Positions 24,267 to 33,572 of a stretch of DNA of 64,000 bases are shown here, piece by piece. A program made the translations under genes and the position numbers. How positions within the stretch are numbered: the first letter of the stretch is position 1; each line of letters starts with the position of its first letter. This stretch comes from Kibdelosporangium aridum. Lineage in GTDB: Bacteria; Actinomycetota; Actinomycetes; Mycobacteriales; Pseudonocardiaceae. The stretch is from NCBI RefSeq assembly GCF_900176515.1, contig NZ_FWXV01000002.1:992001-1056000 (forward strand). The letters are read 5' to 3'. The notes under the pieces are model-generated. The model was not told where the DNA came from. It was given only the letters and a program-made list of their open reading frames with translations, and did not search any database.

Positions 24267-25427
24267 ATGACTGTAACCGCTAGCCTTAGGGACGTGAATG
24301 CTGGAACTCCGTCGTTGAAAATCGGCCCCTACCAGGTCGATCCCGCTGTCGTGCTCGCGCCGATGGCGGGGATCACCAACGTGGCGTTCCGGCAGCTCTG
24401 CCGCGAATTCGGCAGCTCCACCTCGCTGTACGTCTGCGAGATGATCACTGCTCGGGCCATCGTCGAACGCGACGAGAAGACCATGCACATGATCACCTTC
24501 GGCGAGCACGAGAACCCGCGGTCGCTCCAGCTCTACGGCGTCGACCCGGCCACCATCGCCGAGGCCACCAAGATCATCGTCGGCGAGGACCGGGCCGACC
24601 ACATCGACATGAACTTCGGGTGCCCGGTTCCCAAGGTCACCAAGAAGGGCGGCGGGGCCGCTCTTCCTTACAAGCGGAAGCTCTTCGGGGACATCGTCAA
24701 GGCTGCCGTGGACGCCGCGGGCGATGTGCCGGTCACGGTCAAGTTCCGGGTCGGCATCGACGATGAGCACCAGACGTTCCTTGACGCCGGGCGGATCGCG
24801 GAAGCCGAAGGGGCGCAAGCGGTCGCGTTGCACGCGCGCACGGCCGCGCAAAGGTATTCGGGCACCGCTGACTGGTCGAAGATCGCGATGCTGAAAGAGG
24901 CCGTGACGACCATTCCCGTGCTGGGCAACGGCGACATCTTCTGCGCCGACGACGCCATCAAGATGATGGCGCAGACCGGCTGCGACGGGGTCGTCGTCGG
25001 GCGTGGTTGCCTTGGCAGGCCTTGGCTTTTCGCTGAACTTCAGGCAGCGCTGCGGGGTGAGCCGATTCCGGACGCCCCGAATCTCGGCACTGTCGCCCGG
25101 ATCCTGCACCGGCACGCCCTGCTGCTCGCCGAGCATCTCGGTCCGGACAAGGGCATTCGCGACCTGCGCAAGCACATGGCGTGGTATCTCAAGGGTTTCC
25201 CGATCGGATCCGAGCTGCGCCAGCAGTTCGCGTTGGTCGACACCGTCGGGCAGATCGAGGATCTGATCACGCAACTGGACCACGACGCGCCTTTCCCCGC
25301 TGACGCCGAAGGCCCGCGCGGGCGTCAGGGTTCACCCGGGAAGGTCACGTTGCCGGACGGCTGGCTCGACGATCCGGACGACCGCGCCGTCCCCGTGGGC
25401 GCGGATGTCATGCACTCCGGCGGCTAG
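24267..25427 (+). CDS. dusB: tRNA-dihydrouridine synthase
   Basis: 386 residues. TIM-barrel Dus signatures are all present: VVLAPMAGITNVAFRQL, NFGCPVPKVTKKGGGAAL with the catalytic Cys near residue 119, VTVKFRVGID, ALHARTAAQRYSG, PVLGNGDIF and VVVGRGCLGRPWLF. It reduces uridine to dihydrouridine in tRNA with FMN/NADPH. The ATG at 24267 has no clear ribosome binding site; the GTG at 24294 preceded by AGGGAC is an alternative and would start closer to the conserved part. Equivalent to the dus gene (Rv0823c) that opens a conserved mycobacterial gene block. Confidence 0.93.
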   Translation: MTVTASLRDVNAGTPSLKIGPYQVDPAVVLAPMAGITNVAFRQLCREFGSSTSLYVCEMITARAIVERDEKTMHMITFGEHENPRSLQLYGVDPATIAEATKIIVGEDRADHIDMNFGCPVPKVTKKGGGAALPYKRKLFGDIVKAAVDAAGDVPVTVKFRVGIDDEHQTFLDAGRIAEAEGAQAVALHARTAAQRYSGTADWSKIAMLKEAVTTIPVLGNGDIFCADDAIKMMAQTGCDGVVVGRGCLGRPWLFAELQAALRGEPIPDAPNLGTVARILHRHALLLAEHLGPDKGIRDLRKHMAWYLKGFPIGSELRQQFALVDTVGQIEDLITQLDHDAPFPADAEGPRGRQGSPGKVTLPDGWLDDPDDRAVPVGADVMHSGG

Positions 25428-25475
25428 TGACACGCGTCACGGCATGCTTCACCGCCGAAATGGGTTCCTTTCAAC

Positions 25476-26195
25476 ATGGCCATGGTCGTGGTGCACGGGG
25501 TCCTCGCCGATGCGGCGCAGTGGAACGACGTCCGTACCGAACTCGTCTCCACCGGCCATCAAGTGATCGCGAGGGATCGCCGTGGCCGCAATGGCATCGC
25601 CCTCAACGCGGACTACAGCGTCAAAACAGAGATCGAGGACCTGCACCGCATTCTCGACGAAGCTGGGCCCGGCTCAATTCTCTTCGGCCACAGCTATGGC
25701 GCCGTGATCGCGTTGCTCACCGCGCAACAGCGCGACGATCTACACAGCGTGATCCTGTACGAGCCCATCGCGACGGGTCATCAACTCAAAGCTTTCATTG
25801 GCACGGCAGTGGAACGGGCAAAGCGGGCAGTCGAGGCAGGCGACCTCGACGCCGCCATGGAGATCTTGGTCACTGACGTGTCGCCGACGCCGCCCGATGT
25901 CCTGGAGCGCTATCGCGGCAACCGGATGTGGCGGTCGCAGTTGCCGTTCGTACCGTCGGCCATCCAGGAACTTGAGGCCATGCTCGCGTACGACATCGAC
26001 TACGACCAAGTGACACCGCCACAGGCGCCGGCCAAGGTTGTTCTCGGGGCCAAAAATGTCGGCACTATGCCGTTCGGCAGGCCAACCGAGACGCTGGCGT
26101 ACACGATCGGAGCCGAGCTGTTGCTGCTCGACGACCTCGGCCACGTTGCCCACATGCAGGCACCCGCGAAGCTCGCCAAGGCGATAAATTCCTAG
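25476..26195 (+). CDS. Alpha/beta hydrolase
   Basis: 239 residues of a compact alpha/beta hydrolase: VVVHGVLADAAQWNDVRTEL (oxyanion HG), RDRRGRNGI, nucleophile GHSYGAVIAL near residue 73 and catalytic His in DDLGHVAHM near the end. Resembles small esterase/lactonase-type proteins; the substrate is unknown. It lies 48 bp after dusB and 2 bp before the lipoprotein gene, so the last two are likely one unit. Confidence 0.85.
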   Translation: MAMVVVHGVLADAAQWNDVRTELVSTGHQVIARDRRGRNGIALNADYSVKTEIEDLHRILDEAGPGSILFGHSYGAVIALLTAQQRDDLHSVILYEPIATGHQLKAFIGTAVERAKRAVEAGDLDAAMEILVTDVSPTPPDVLERYRGNRMWRSQLPFVPSAIQELEAMLAYDIDYDQVTPPQAPAKVVLGAKNVGTMPFGRPTETLAYTIGAELLLLDDLGHVAHMQAPAKLAKAINS

Positions 26196-26197
26196 CC

Positions 26198-26632
26198 ATG
26201 CGAGCGGCATTCGCAGTGGTCACGCTGCTGGCGGGCTGCTCGGCCGCGGTCGACGGCAGGCCCGTCGCCGGTGATGTGGGTGCCAAGGACCTCATCGTCA
26301 AGTACTTCACCGACTTCGACGCCGCCGCGCAGCGAGGACCAGCCGCCCAACAGGACTTCCTGCGCCGCACGCAACACCCCGACTTCACCGACCGCATCTG
26401 CGAACTCGCCGGTGTCACCATCACCGTCGAACCGACGTTGTCCACGTTGCGGCCGGACACGAAATGGGTGCCCGAAGGGGCAGATCGGCCGCGCGGTGAC
26501 GTGTATGTCGTCGCTGTCTCGCTGACTGTCAGCCGGGACGGCCAGAAACTCGGCGATCAGATCGGATCCGAGCGGATCGTGGTGCTCGACGGCACCGTTT
26601 ACGGCTTTATGCCTTGCCTCCGCCAAAACTGA
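26198..26632 (+). CDS. Small lipoprotein, function unknown
   Basis: 144 residues. MRAAFAVVTLLAGCSAAVDG has a short signal with lipobox LAGC, so the mature protein starts at Cys14 and is lipid-anchored. The mature part (VKYFTDFDAAAQRGPAAQQDF; TKWVPEGADRPRGDVYVVAVSLTV) contains one further Cys pair (ICEL, MPCL) that could form a disulfide. No family recognised. Immediately downstream of the alpha/beta hydrolase. Confidence 0.75.
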   Translation: MRAAFAVVTLLAGCSAAVDGRPVAGDVGAKDLIVKYFTDFDAAAQRGPAAQQDFLRRTQHPDFTDRICELAGVTITVEPTLSTLRPDTKWVPEGADRPRGDVYVVAVSLTVSRDGQKLGDQIGSERIVVLDGTVYGFMPCLRQN

Positions 26633-26779
26633 AGACGACTGCGAGGCGTGTCACACGCCATCACTGGGTTGGAGCAGTCGTTCATCCACCAGATGAGGGA
26701 TTTCTGTATACACCTGCCCTCAGTGTCTCAAGCCGGGCCGCCAACCGGTCGACAGAGATACTTGAGGGAGGTGAAGGCG

Positions 26780-27646
26780 GTGACCGGACTCGGACGCGAT
26801 ATCGCCGAGCCTGAGCCCGTGTCAGACCCGCCGGAGTGGGCCGTGCACGAGGACACAGGCGGCGCGAACACGCCAGACGGCACGTCTCTTGTCCAGCTGC
26901 ACGAGTCGATCGCCACCTTGCTGGCCTCGCGCGGCCAGTGGCGCCAGGCCTACCAGCACCTCCGCTCCGCACTCGAACTCATCCACGCCGACAAGACCGA
27001 AGCGCCGCGCATCCCCGAGCAGCTGCGCCGGGAAGTCGACAGGTTGCGCCGTGAGCACGCCGAAGCCCGGGAGCAGAGCATCCGCGACAGCCTGACTGCC
27101 AGCTACAACCGCCGTTATCTTGACCAGCGTCTGGTCACGTTGCTCGCTGACCGCCACACCATGGTCGGCGGCCTTGCCGTCGCATTGGTCGACCTGGACT
27201 GGTTCAAGCAGGTGAACGACACCTTCGGGCACCTGATCGGCGACCGGGTGCTGCAACGGGTCGTCGATCTGCTGCAGGACGGCCTGCCGGAGGACGCTTT
27301 CTGCGCGCGGTACGGCGGCGAGGAGTTCGCGCTGGTCCTGCCCGGTGTCGACGGCTCGACCGCGGTCGCGATGGCCGAGGCCGCCCGGATCAAGATCGAG
27401 AGCTATCCCTGGTCGAAGATCGTTCTCGGGCTGCGGGTGACCGTCAGCATCGGGATCGCCCACGAGCCGACCCTCAGCCTTGGTTCCGGCCCGGAGCGCC
27501 AACTGCGCCAGGCGGACGGACTTCTGTACACCGCCAAGCAATCCGGACGAAACGCCGTCGCGTACCGCGTCGGCGGAAGAACGTTCTTGGCAGGCCCCGC
27601 GGCCGGGCGACGGGCCGTGACCGAGTCGAAGGCCCTGGTCTACTAG
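26780..27646 (+). CDS. GGDEF-domain diguanylate cyclase
   Basis: About 288 residues. An N-terminal helical region (VQLHESIATLLASRGQWRQAYQHLRSALELI, TPR-like) and a coiled coil lead to a GGDEF domain with DSLTASYNRRYLDQRL, ALVDLDWFKQVNDTFGHLIGDRVL, active site RYGGEEFALVLP and VTVSIGIAH. The GGEEF motif is catalytic; no RxxD inhibitory site is obvious. It should make c-di-GMP. The GTG at 26780 has GGGAGG 8 nt upstream; longer versions from 26648 would bury that site. No EAL domain or other c-di-GMP gene is in the window. Confidence 0.88.
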   Translation: MTGLGRDIAEPEPVSDPPEWAVHEDTGGANTPDGTSLVQLHESIATLLASRGQWRQAYQHLRSALELIHADKTEAPRIPEQLRREVDRLRREHAEAREQSIRDSLTASYNRRYLDQRLVTLLADRHTMVGGLAVALVDLDWFKQVNDTFGHLIGDRVLQRVVDLLQDGLPEDAFCARYGGEEFALVLPGVDGSTAVAMAEAARIKIESYPWSKIVLGLRVTVSIGIAHEPTLSLGSGPERQLRQADGLLYTAKQSGRNAVAYRVGGRTFLAGPAAGRRAVTESKALVY

Positions 27647-27858
27647 CGGGCGACGTCCCCCGTTCGGCCTAGCAGCCTGCGCGATTCCGCGTACTGAACG
27701 TAAACAAAGTTCGTCGGCCTGTCGTCAACAGTGGACACCGCCCGTACTATCGCTGGGCAACGACCACTGTCGGTCTGCAACACTTGAGCTCCCCGGCGCG
27801 TCTGGACAAGCGGGGCCGTGTTGATATCGTGACGTGACTGAGATTGGAGGGAGACCTG

Positions 27859-30672
27859 GTGCCCGACGAAGATCGCCCGTACGGCACCGGTGCTCGCCGC
27901 AGTCGTCACTCGACCGAGGAAGCGTCACCCGAACAGCAGCCACGCCGTCGCAGACGGTCAATGGAGGACTCGGGCGGCGTCAGCGTCTCGGACCTGGTCA
28001 AGCGCCACACGTCGCGAACAGACCTGCCGATTCCGCAGGTCAACGGTGCGCCCGCAGCGAGTCAACCGGTACCGCAGACGCAGGCGCGTGCCCCGCAACG
28101 GGCAGCACGCGAAGCCGAGCAGGCGAAGGCACCGCAGGCACCGCCGCCCCCTCCGCCGGAGGCACAGCGCCGCGCCGCGCCGCCACGTAGGCAGGCTCAG
28201 CCGCGTCCGGAGCAGATGTCGCAGCAGATGCCGCGCCCTGAACCCCGTGGCCGCGCCCCGCAACCGCCGTCCGCGCCGCCGCCCAACGGGCAGCAGGCGA
28301 CTGGACAACGGCCCATTCCGTCGCGTGACGCGACTGGACAGCGTCCGATGCCGCCGAACCCGGCCCCGAGGCCAGTCGCGCAAGCATCCGGTACATATTC
28401 GATACCCGCAGCTCAGGTCGCGGCCGCCAAGGTCCCGCCTGCCCCGCGCGGGCACACCTCAGGCCCACGGCCGATACCTCAGAACTCGGCGGCGCTCCCG
28501 GCGCCTGCCAAGCCGGCCAACGGGCACACCGGCCAGCAGCAGCGGCCCCAGCGCCCGCCGCAGCCGTCCCAGCAACTGCCGGTACCGCAGCCGTCCCAGC
28601 AGCTTCCCGTGCCGAACGCGGATCAGAACGGCCGTCCGCCAAGGCCGGTCGGCCAGATGTCGGCCCAGCTGCCGATCCCGCAGGCGCCTGCGGCCGAGCC
28701 GGAAGAGCACCCAGCGAACGGCAACGGGCAGGTCCCGCCCGCGTTGAAGCGCCCGGCGCCGCCGAAGGAGCGCAAGCCGCTGCCGCCGCGCCGCGAGATC
28801 GACGCCATCAGCATGACCACGGAGATGGAGGCCATCTCCGAGCCTGTCAAGGAGATCCGCCGGGTGGACGCCACCCTCGCGCGCTTCTCCGCGGTGCACG
28901 ATGAACTCGCCGAAGAGGAACGACTAAAGAAGGAAAAGCGCGAGCGCTTGATGCCGTGGCTAAAAGGGGAAAGCGAGGGCGACGAAGAGCCTGACGTCCT
29001 CGCAGAAACCCAGGCAGCAGGCACCCTCGACCGTGAACTGGCCGATCTTCCCACGGTGAACGAACGGCCAGTGGTCGATCCCGTCGAACGCACACAGCAC
29101 GTCGATCCCCCAGAGCCGGAGCGCGAGGCGACCGGCGGCGGGGGCACGCGCAAGCCACCCACCAACCGGCTGGTTCGGTCCGGCCGGATAGCCGCCGCGT
29201 CCATTGCCGCGGTTCTGCTCGTCGGCACCGGCATCGTGTGGGGCGGCAAGGAATGGATCGACGGTCAGTTCAACGACGTCGCCGCGCTCGACCAGAACTC
29301 GTCGGACATCAAGGACGGCGCCGCGCAGCTGGGTGACGAGAACTTCCTGATGGTCGGTTCGGACACGCGCGAAGGCGCGGAGGCCGAGGACGGTGTCGGC
29401 ACCGCCGCGCAGGTCAAGGGCGCGCGTTCGGACACGATCATGATCGCGCATGTGCCCAAGGACCGGAAACGCGTCGTGATGGTGTCGTTCCCCCGTGATC
29501 TGGAAGTCCAGATCCCGGCGTGCGAGAAGTACGACGCCAAGACCCGTGAGTACGGCGAGGTGGCCAAGCCGCTCGCGAACCAGAAGATCAACGTCGCGTT
29601 CATGGTCGGCGGGCCGAAGTGCGTCACCAAGGTGATCCAGAACCTCACCGGCCTGAAGATCAACCACTTCGTCGGCATCGACTTCCACGGCTTCAAGGAC
29701 ATGGTGGACGCCGTTCAAGGCGTCGAGGTGTGCGCGTCGAGGCCGATGTACGACATCGAGTTGAAGACTTGGATCATCGAGAAGCCCGGCCAGAACGTCA
29801 CGCTGGCCGGCGACGCGGCGCTGAACTTCGTGCGTGCCAGGCACGTCAGGGACAGCCCGACCTCGAAGGAAGGCGACAAGACCTCGGACTACGGCCGGAT
29901 CAAGCGCCAGCAGCGGTTCCTGTCCTCGTTGCTGCGCAAGGCGATGTCCGGTCAGGTGTTGCTCGATCCCAACAAGCTCAGCGGGTTCGTCGGCGCGTTC
30001 ACCAAGGCGACCTTCGGTGAGGGCATCGACACCGACCAGCTGATCACCCTCGGCCGTTCGCTGCAGAGCGTCGGCGCGGGCAAGGTCACGTTCATCACGG
30101 TGCCCACGGTGGGCGATCCGAACAGCCGCGGCAACGAAGTGTTGCGGGAGAAGGACAACAGGGCACTGTTCAACGCGATCATCAACAAGGTGCCGTTGCC
30201 CAGCGAGCAGCCGGACAGTGCGCCACAGGCACAAGCAGGCCAGACGCCGCCGGAATCGTTGCAGAACCAGCAAGGCCAGATCGTCGACCCGAAGTCGGTG
30301 AAGGTGCAGGTGCTCAACTCCGGCGCGAAGGACGGCGACGGCAGGCGTGCCCAGACCGCGCTGCGCAACCAGGGCTTCGTGGTGCTGCAAGCGGTCGAGT
30401 CCGGGATCAAGGTCCCGAACACGGTCGTCAAGTACGGCACGGACCTCAACGCGGCGACCACGGTGTCCGCGGCGGTGCCCGGTTCGAAGCTGGAGAAGGA
30501 CGACTCGCTCGGTGGCGCGGTGATGTTGCTGCTCGGCCAGGACTTCGGCGGCAAGATCCAGAACCCGTCGCAGGGCACCCCCGGCGGGCAGAACACCCAG
30601 GCCCCGCCACCAGCGCCGGAGGTACCGAAGAACCTCTCGACCGTCAACGCGGGCGACGAGGGTTGCGCCTAG
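27859..30672 (+). CDS. LytR-CpsA-Psr (LCP) family cell-wall ligase with long Pro-rich N-terminus
   Basis: About 937 residues. The first 430 are a cytoplasmic, disordered Pro/Gln-rich tail with short repeats (PSQQLPVPQ, TGQRP(I/M)P, LPIPQ). One membrane segment (IAAASIAAVLLVGTGIVWGG) near 441-462 precedes the extracellular LCP domain (NFLMVGSDTREG near 495, RSDTIMIAHVPKDRK, VSFPRDLEVQIP, NFVRARHVRDS near 657). A LytR_C domain (KVQVLNSGAKDGDG...) is at 813-894. LCP proteins transfer arabinogalactan or other polymers to peptidoglycan. GGAGGGAG lies 5 nt before the GTG. Corresponds in position to mycobacterial Rv0822c. Confidence 0.9.
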   Translation: MPDEDRPYGTGARRSRHSTEEASPEQQPRRRRRSMEDSGGVSVSDLVKRHTSRTDLPIPQVNGAPAASQPVPQTQARAPQRAAREAEQAKAPQAPPPPPPEAQRRAAPPRRQAQPRPEQMSQQMPRPEPRGRAPQPPSAPPPNGQQATGQRPIPSRDATGQRPMPPNPAPRPVAQASGTYSIPAAQVAAAKVPPAPRGHTSGPRPIPQNSAALPAPAKPANGHTGQQQRPQRPPQPSQQLPVPQPSQQLPVPNADQNGRPPRPVGQMSAQLPIPQAPAAEPEEHPANGNGQVPPALKRPAPPKERKPLPPRREIDAISMTTEMEAISEPVKEIRRVDATLARFSAVHDELAEEERLKKEKRERLMPWLKGESEGDEEPDVLAETQAAGTLDRELADLPTVNERPVVDPVERTQHVDPPEPEREATGGGGTRKPPTNRLVRSGRIAAASIAAVLLVGTGIVWGGKEWIDGQFNDVAALDQNSSDIKDGAAQLGDENFLMVGSDTREGAEAEDGVGTAAQVKGARSDTIMIAHVPKDRKRVVMVSFPRDLEVQIPACEKYDAKTREYGEVAKPLANQKINVAFMVGGPKCVTKVIQNLTGLKINHFVGIDFHGFKDMVDAVQGVEVCASRPMYDIELKTWIIEKPGQNVTLAGDAALNFVRARHVRDSPTSKEGDKTSDYGRIKRQQRFLSSLLRKAMSGQVLLDPNKLSGFVGAFTKATFGEGIDTDQLITLGRSLQSVGAGKVTFITVPTVGDPNSRGNEVLREKDNRALFNAIINKVPLPSEQPDSAPQAQAGQTPPESLQNQQGQIVDPKSVKVQVLNSGAKDGDGRRAQTALRNQGFVVLQAVESGIKVPNTVVKYGTDLNAATTVSAAVPGSKLEKDDSLGGAVMLLLGQDFGGKIQNPSQGTPGGQNTQAPPPAPEVPKNLSTVNAGDEGCA

Positions 30673-30684
30673 ATGTCGGCCGTG

Positions 30685-30702
30685 GTTCACCCACGGTTCA
30701 CG
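30685..30702 (+). promoter_or_regulatory. PHO box before phoU
   Basis: GTTCACC-CACG-GTTCACG: two units at the 11-bp period of actinobacterial PhoP sites. A TAGGCT -10-like hexamer follows at 30734-30739, 6 nt before the phoU ATG, placing the box over the -35 region, as expected for PhoP activation. Confidence 0.75.
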
Positions 30703-30745
30703 TGAGGATTCGGTAAGAACAGACACCTGCACGTAGGCTGTCGCC

Positions 30746-31408
30746 ATGCGTGAGGCCTACCGGGACCAGCTCGGACAACTTGCCGATCAGCTGGCGGACA
30801 TGTGTTCCATGGTCGGCGACGCGATGTCGCTGGCTACTCGTTCCTTGCTGGAGACTGATCTGGCACTGGCCGAGCAGGTGATCGGCGACGACGCGAAGGT
30901 CGATGACGCCCGCGCGAAGGCTGAAGAATCGGCATACGCGTTGCTGGCGTTGCAGGCACCGGTCGCGACCGACCTGCGGACCGTGCTCGCGGTCATCCAC
31001 GCGGCGGAAAGCCTTGAGCGGATGGGCGACTTGGCGCTGCACGTGGCCAAGGCCGCGCGCCGCCGTCACCCCAACCCGGTGCTGCCGGAGGCGGTGAAGC
31101 CTTACTTCGCCGAGATGGGCAAAGTCGCGTGCAAGATGGCGCAACAGGCTGAGCAGGTCATCCGGACGCAGGACATCGACCTGGCGCGTGCGCTCGACGA
31201 AACCGACGACGAGATGGACGACCTGCACCGGCACCTGTTCACGGTGTTGATGGACCGCAATTGGGACCACGGTGTGGCCGCGGCGGTCGACGTGACACTG
31301 CTTGGCCGCTTCTACGAGCGGTTCGCCGACCACGCGGTGTCGGTCGCCAACCGGGTCGTGTTCGTGGTGACCGGCAAGATGCCGGGCTACGACACCGACG
31401 AGCTCTAA
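30746..31408 (+). CDS. phoU: Phosphate-transport regulator PhoU
   Basis: 220 residues, two PhoU helical bundles with the expected motifs [49 protein letters not shown] and [22 protein letters not shown]. PhoU damps the SenX3/PhoR-type kinase through the Pst transporter when phosphate is ample. It is transcribed toward the pst genes but separated from them by an ESX-like module on the other strand. A PHO box precedes it. Stops of this gene and espG overlap by 4 bp. Confidence 0.95.
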   Translation: MREAYRDQLGQLADQLADMCSMVGDAMSLATRSLLETDLALAEQVIGDDAKVDDARAKAEESAYALLALQAPVATDLRTVLAVIHAAESLERMGDLALHVAKAARRRHPNPVLPEAVKPYFAEMGKVACKMAQQAEQVIRTQDIDLARALDETDDEMDDLHRHLFTVLMDRNWDHGVAAAVDVTLLGRFYERFADHAVSVANRVVFVVTGKMPGYDTDEL

Positions 31409-32157
31409 GCCAGCGAGTCCATCAGGTTTTCCAGCTGTTGCACCAGGCGGATGGTGTCGGCGGGGGCGAACGTCCCGCCGCCATCGTCCGGGTGCGCCTG
31501 CGCCATGTACCGGCCGTCCTCGGTGTCCAGCCAGCTCAGGCCCGGTGCGCTTGTCTCACGGCCGTCTCTGTCCATAACGGACACAACGAAGTAACCGGCG
31601 CCGGTTCTCGGCTTGCGCAGCATCTCTTGCGCTGCAATCAATTGCGCCTGTGACGCGGTACGCGCCGGCCGCACCTCACGGCCGAAGCCTTCGCGTTTTT
31701 CCTCCGCGGCAGCGGATTTCGCCGCGATCGTGACCGATTGCCCGTGCCCTGGGCGGAGTCTTGGCAACAGGCTGACCGCGGTGCGCGCCAAGGATTCCGG
31801 CCGGATGAACTCGAACCGGAACATCTGGCCGTCCTGGATGACCAGCAAGCCACGCTCGCCGTCAGTGGATACCCTGGCGTACAACGGACTTTCGTCGTCC
31901 AACGTGCCCAGTACCGCGATCGAGACGCGATAGCGGGACATCAGCCGCAGCCCCTCCGCGACGTCGGGGTTCAACTGGTCGTTGCGGACCAGTCCGCGTC
32001 GCGTCAGATCCGCGAACACCGCCCGTGCGATCCGCACGCGATCGTCGACGAAGTCGCCGATTCCGGGCAGCTGGAACGGATAACGGCGGCAGTCCACGCC
32101 AAGCGCCTCGGCCAGGATGTCCACCGCCGCGAGCGACAGCGTGAACGAATCAGTCAT
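31405..32157 (-). CDS. EspG-family type VII secretion chaperone
   Basis: 250 residues resembling the actinobacterial EspG family ([16 protein letters not shown] at the start; [56 protein letters not shown] at the end). In mycobacteria EspG binds the tip of PPE proteins and keeps PE-PPE pairs soluble before secretion. Here its start overlaps the stop of the PPE-like gene (ATGA), so the two are coupled. No EccB-E or MycP components are in the window, so secretion must use a system encoded elsewhere. Confidence 0.8.
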   Translation of the reverse strand: MTDSFTLSLAAVDILAEALGVDCRRYPFQLPGIGDFVDDRVRIARAVFADLTRRGLVRNDQLNPDVAEGLRLMSRYRVSIAVLGTLDDESPLYARVSTDGERGLLVIQDGQMFRFEFIRPESLARTAVSLLPRLRPGHGQSVTIAAKSAAAEEKREGFGREVRPARTASQAQLIAAQEMLRKPRTGAGYFVVSVMDRDGRETSAPGLSWLDTEDGRYMAQAHPDDGGGTFAPADTIRLVQQLENLMDSLA

Positions 32158-33146
32158 CCGCCGATCACCGGTGGAGTCGTCGGCTTGGTCCCGAACGTCC
32201 CGTCGCCCTCAAGCAGGTAGTTCTCAGCAGCCAGCGCTCCCGGTACGGCGTGTTCGACCGACCTGGCGCTGGGTGTCGCGAGCGGCATCGCCGCGAAGCC
32301 GCCCGCCATGGGCACGGCCGCAGCAGCCTGTGGCGGGGCTTCGTCGGGAATCACGCTCTCCGGCGATTTGATCGGCGTGGGCACACTGGAAGACGCGGAC
32401 ATAGGCGATGTGCCGTCCTGCGGCGTCCTAGGCATCGGCGCGCCCGCGCCTGCCATGACGGGCGGAGGCGCGAAAGCGGGCATCGTGGATGACTCGGCCA
32501 GTGCGGCGTCGTATGTCGCGACCACTTCGGCGGCCCGCTGCTGAGCGGCTTTCTGGGCGGCGTAGGCCTTCATGTGGTCGGCGTAGCGCGAGAGCCACGT
32601 GATCGGGTCGGTGATCTGGCGCAGCTCGGCGTTCGCGGCGTCCACATCGAACGAAACCGGTTCCGGCATCGCGTTCTTGGCCGCTGCCAAGGCTTCGGAG
32701 TGCTTGGCGGCCTGTTTGCCTGCCAGCTCGGCACCCCGGCCCGCGTCGCCGATCCACCGTCCCACACTGATCATGAACTCACGGGCGGCTTCCCCTGCCG
32801 CACCTTGCCAGTCATCCCGGCTGCTGTTGATCGCGCCGGTCACGTCGTCCTGGAACTGGGTCAGCTTGGCGCCGGCCTTCTGCCACGCGCTGGCCAGCAC
32901 GCCGACCTGGTCGGGATCGACGTTCTCGGTGACCATCGCCTTGAGCGTGGGGTGGTCGATGTTCTCGTACAGCACGCCTTCGGGCATCGGCGCCTGTCGG
33001 GTGCCTGCACTCTCATGTGGCCGTGGCGCGATGGTGACGTGCCCGGCGATCTTGGCGATCAGACCGGAGACAGCGAGCTCGGCCCGGCCGGTGGTGCCCA
33101 CCGTGCCCAGGTCGTCGACGTAGACGCCGTCGGACTCGTTCGGCAT
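32154..33146 (-). CDS. PPE/WXG-like type VII secretion substrate
   Basis: About 330 residues from the ATG at 33146, behind AAAAGAGG; a GTG at 33152 is possible. A helical domain (DPDQVGVLASAWQKAGAKLTQFQDDVTGAINSSRDDWQGAAGEAAREFM) carries WQG near residue 113, the WxG turn of WXG100/PPE proteins. The long paired helices continue to residue 215. The last 115 residues are Pro/Ala/Met-rich and disordered, like PPE tails. It is flanked by a YxxxE partner and an EspG chaperone. Confidence 0.75.
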   Translation of the reverse strand: MPNESDGVYVDDLGTVGTTGRAELAVSGLIAKIAGHVTIAPRPHESAGTRQAPMPEGVLYENIDHPTLKAMVTENVDPDQVGVLASAWQKAGAKLTQFQDDVTGAINSSRDDWQGAAGEAAREFMISVGRWIGDAGRGAELAGKQAAKHSEALAAAKNAMPEPVSFDVDAANAELRQITDPITWLSRYADHMKAYAAQKAAQQRAAEVVATYDAALAESSTMPAFAPPPVMAGAGAPMPRTPQDGTSPMSASSSVPTPIKSPESVIPDEAPPQAAAAVPMAGGFAAMPLATPSARSVEHAVPGALAAENYLLEGDGTFGTKPTTPPVIGG

Positions 33147-33161
33147 GGCCACCTCTTTTCG

Positions 33162-33572
33162 TTATTTACCGAAAGTGCCTGCGACCGCGTGCTCGTTCTG
33201 CCGGTAGTTGGCCATTGCCTGCCGCACGCCGTTCTCGGCGTCGGAAAGCACATCGCGCAGCCGGGTGAGCTGCGTGAGAAAGCCCTGCTGGTCGGATGCG
33301 ATCTGCTGGACGAAAGGCGCCATCGCGCGGGCGCCGTAACTGCCGCCGAGCATCGGTTTCTGGTCGAGGGTGTTCGCGTGGCCGCCGCCGAGCCAGTCCT
33401 GCAGCATCCGGATCACCTTCAGCAGATCCTCGCCGCACGCCGGCGAGACCGAGAACTGGCCGGATGCCGCGCTGACCTTGAAGTTCTTCATGTTCTCGAG
33501 CATCTGATCCATCGCGGCGCGCGCACGATCATTCCAAGCCGCCGGAACGCCTGATTTCTCATCCTCGTACAT
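33162..33572 (-). CDS. PE-like partner protein with YxxxE secretion motif
   Basis: 136 residues, mostly helical. The C-terminal helix ends VRQAMANYRQNEHAVAGTFGK; Y123-RQN-E127 fits the general type VII signal YxxxD/E. It lies 15 bp upstream of the WxG protein and is the first gene of the three-gene module. It has no PE signature at its N-terminus, so PE-like is by position and motif only. The long middle (SPACGEDLLKVIRMLQDWLGG) has a lone Cys. An alternative is a regulatory or adaptor protein of the same module. Confidence 0.65.
   Translation of the reverse strand: MYEDEKSGVPAAWNDRARAAMDQMLENMKNFKVSAASGQFSVSPACGEDLLKVIRMLQDWLGGGHANTLDQKPMLGGSYGARAMAPFVQQIASDQQGFLTQLTRLRDVLSDAENGVRQAMANYRQNEHAVAGTFGK

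Noticed and set aside
28960-30747. 595-codon frame on the minus strand across the LCP gene
   Set aside because: Antisense shadow; LCP and LytR_C motifs prove the plus strand, and the minus product has no family features.
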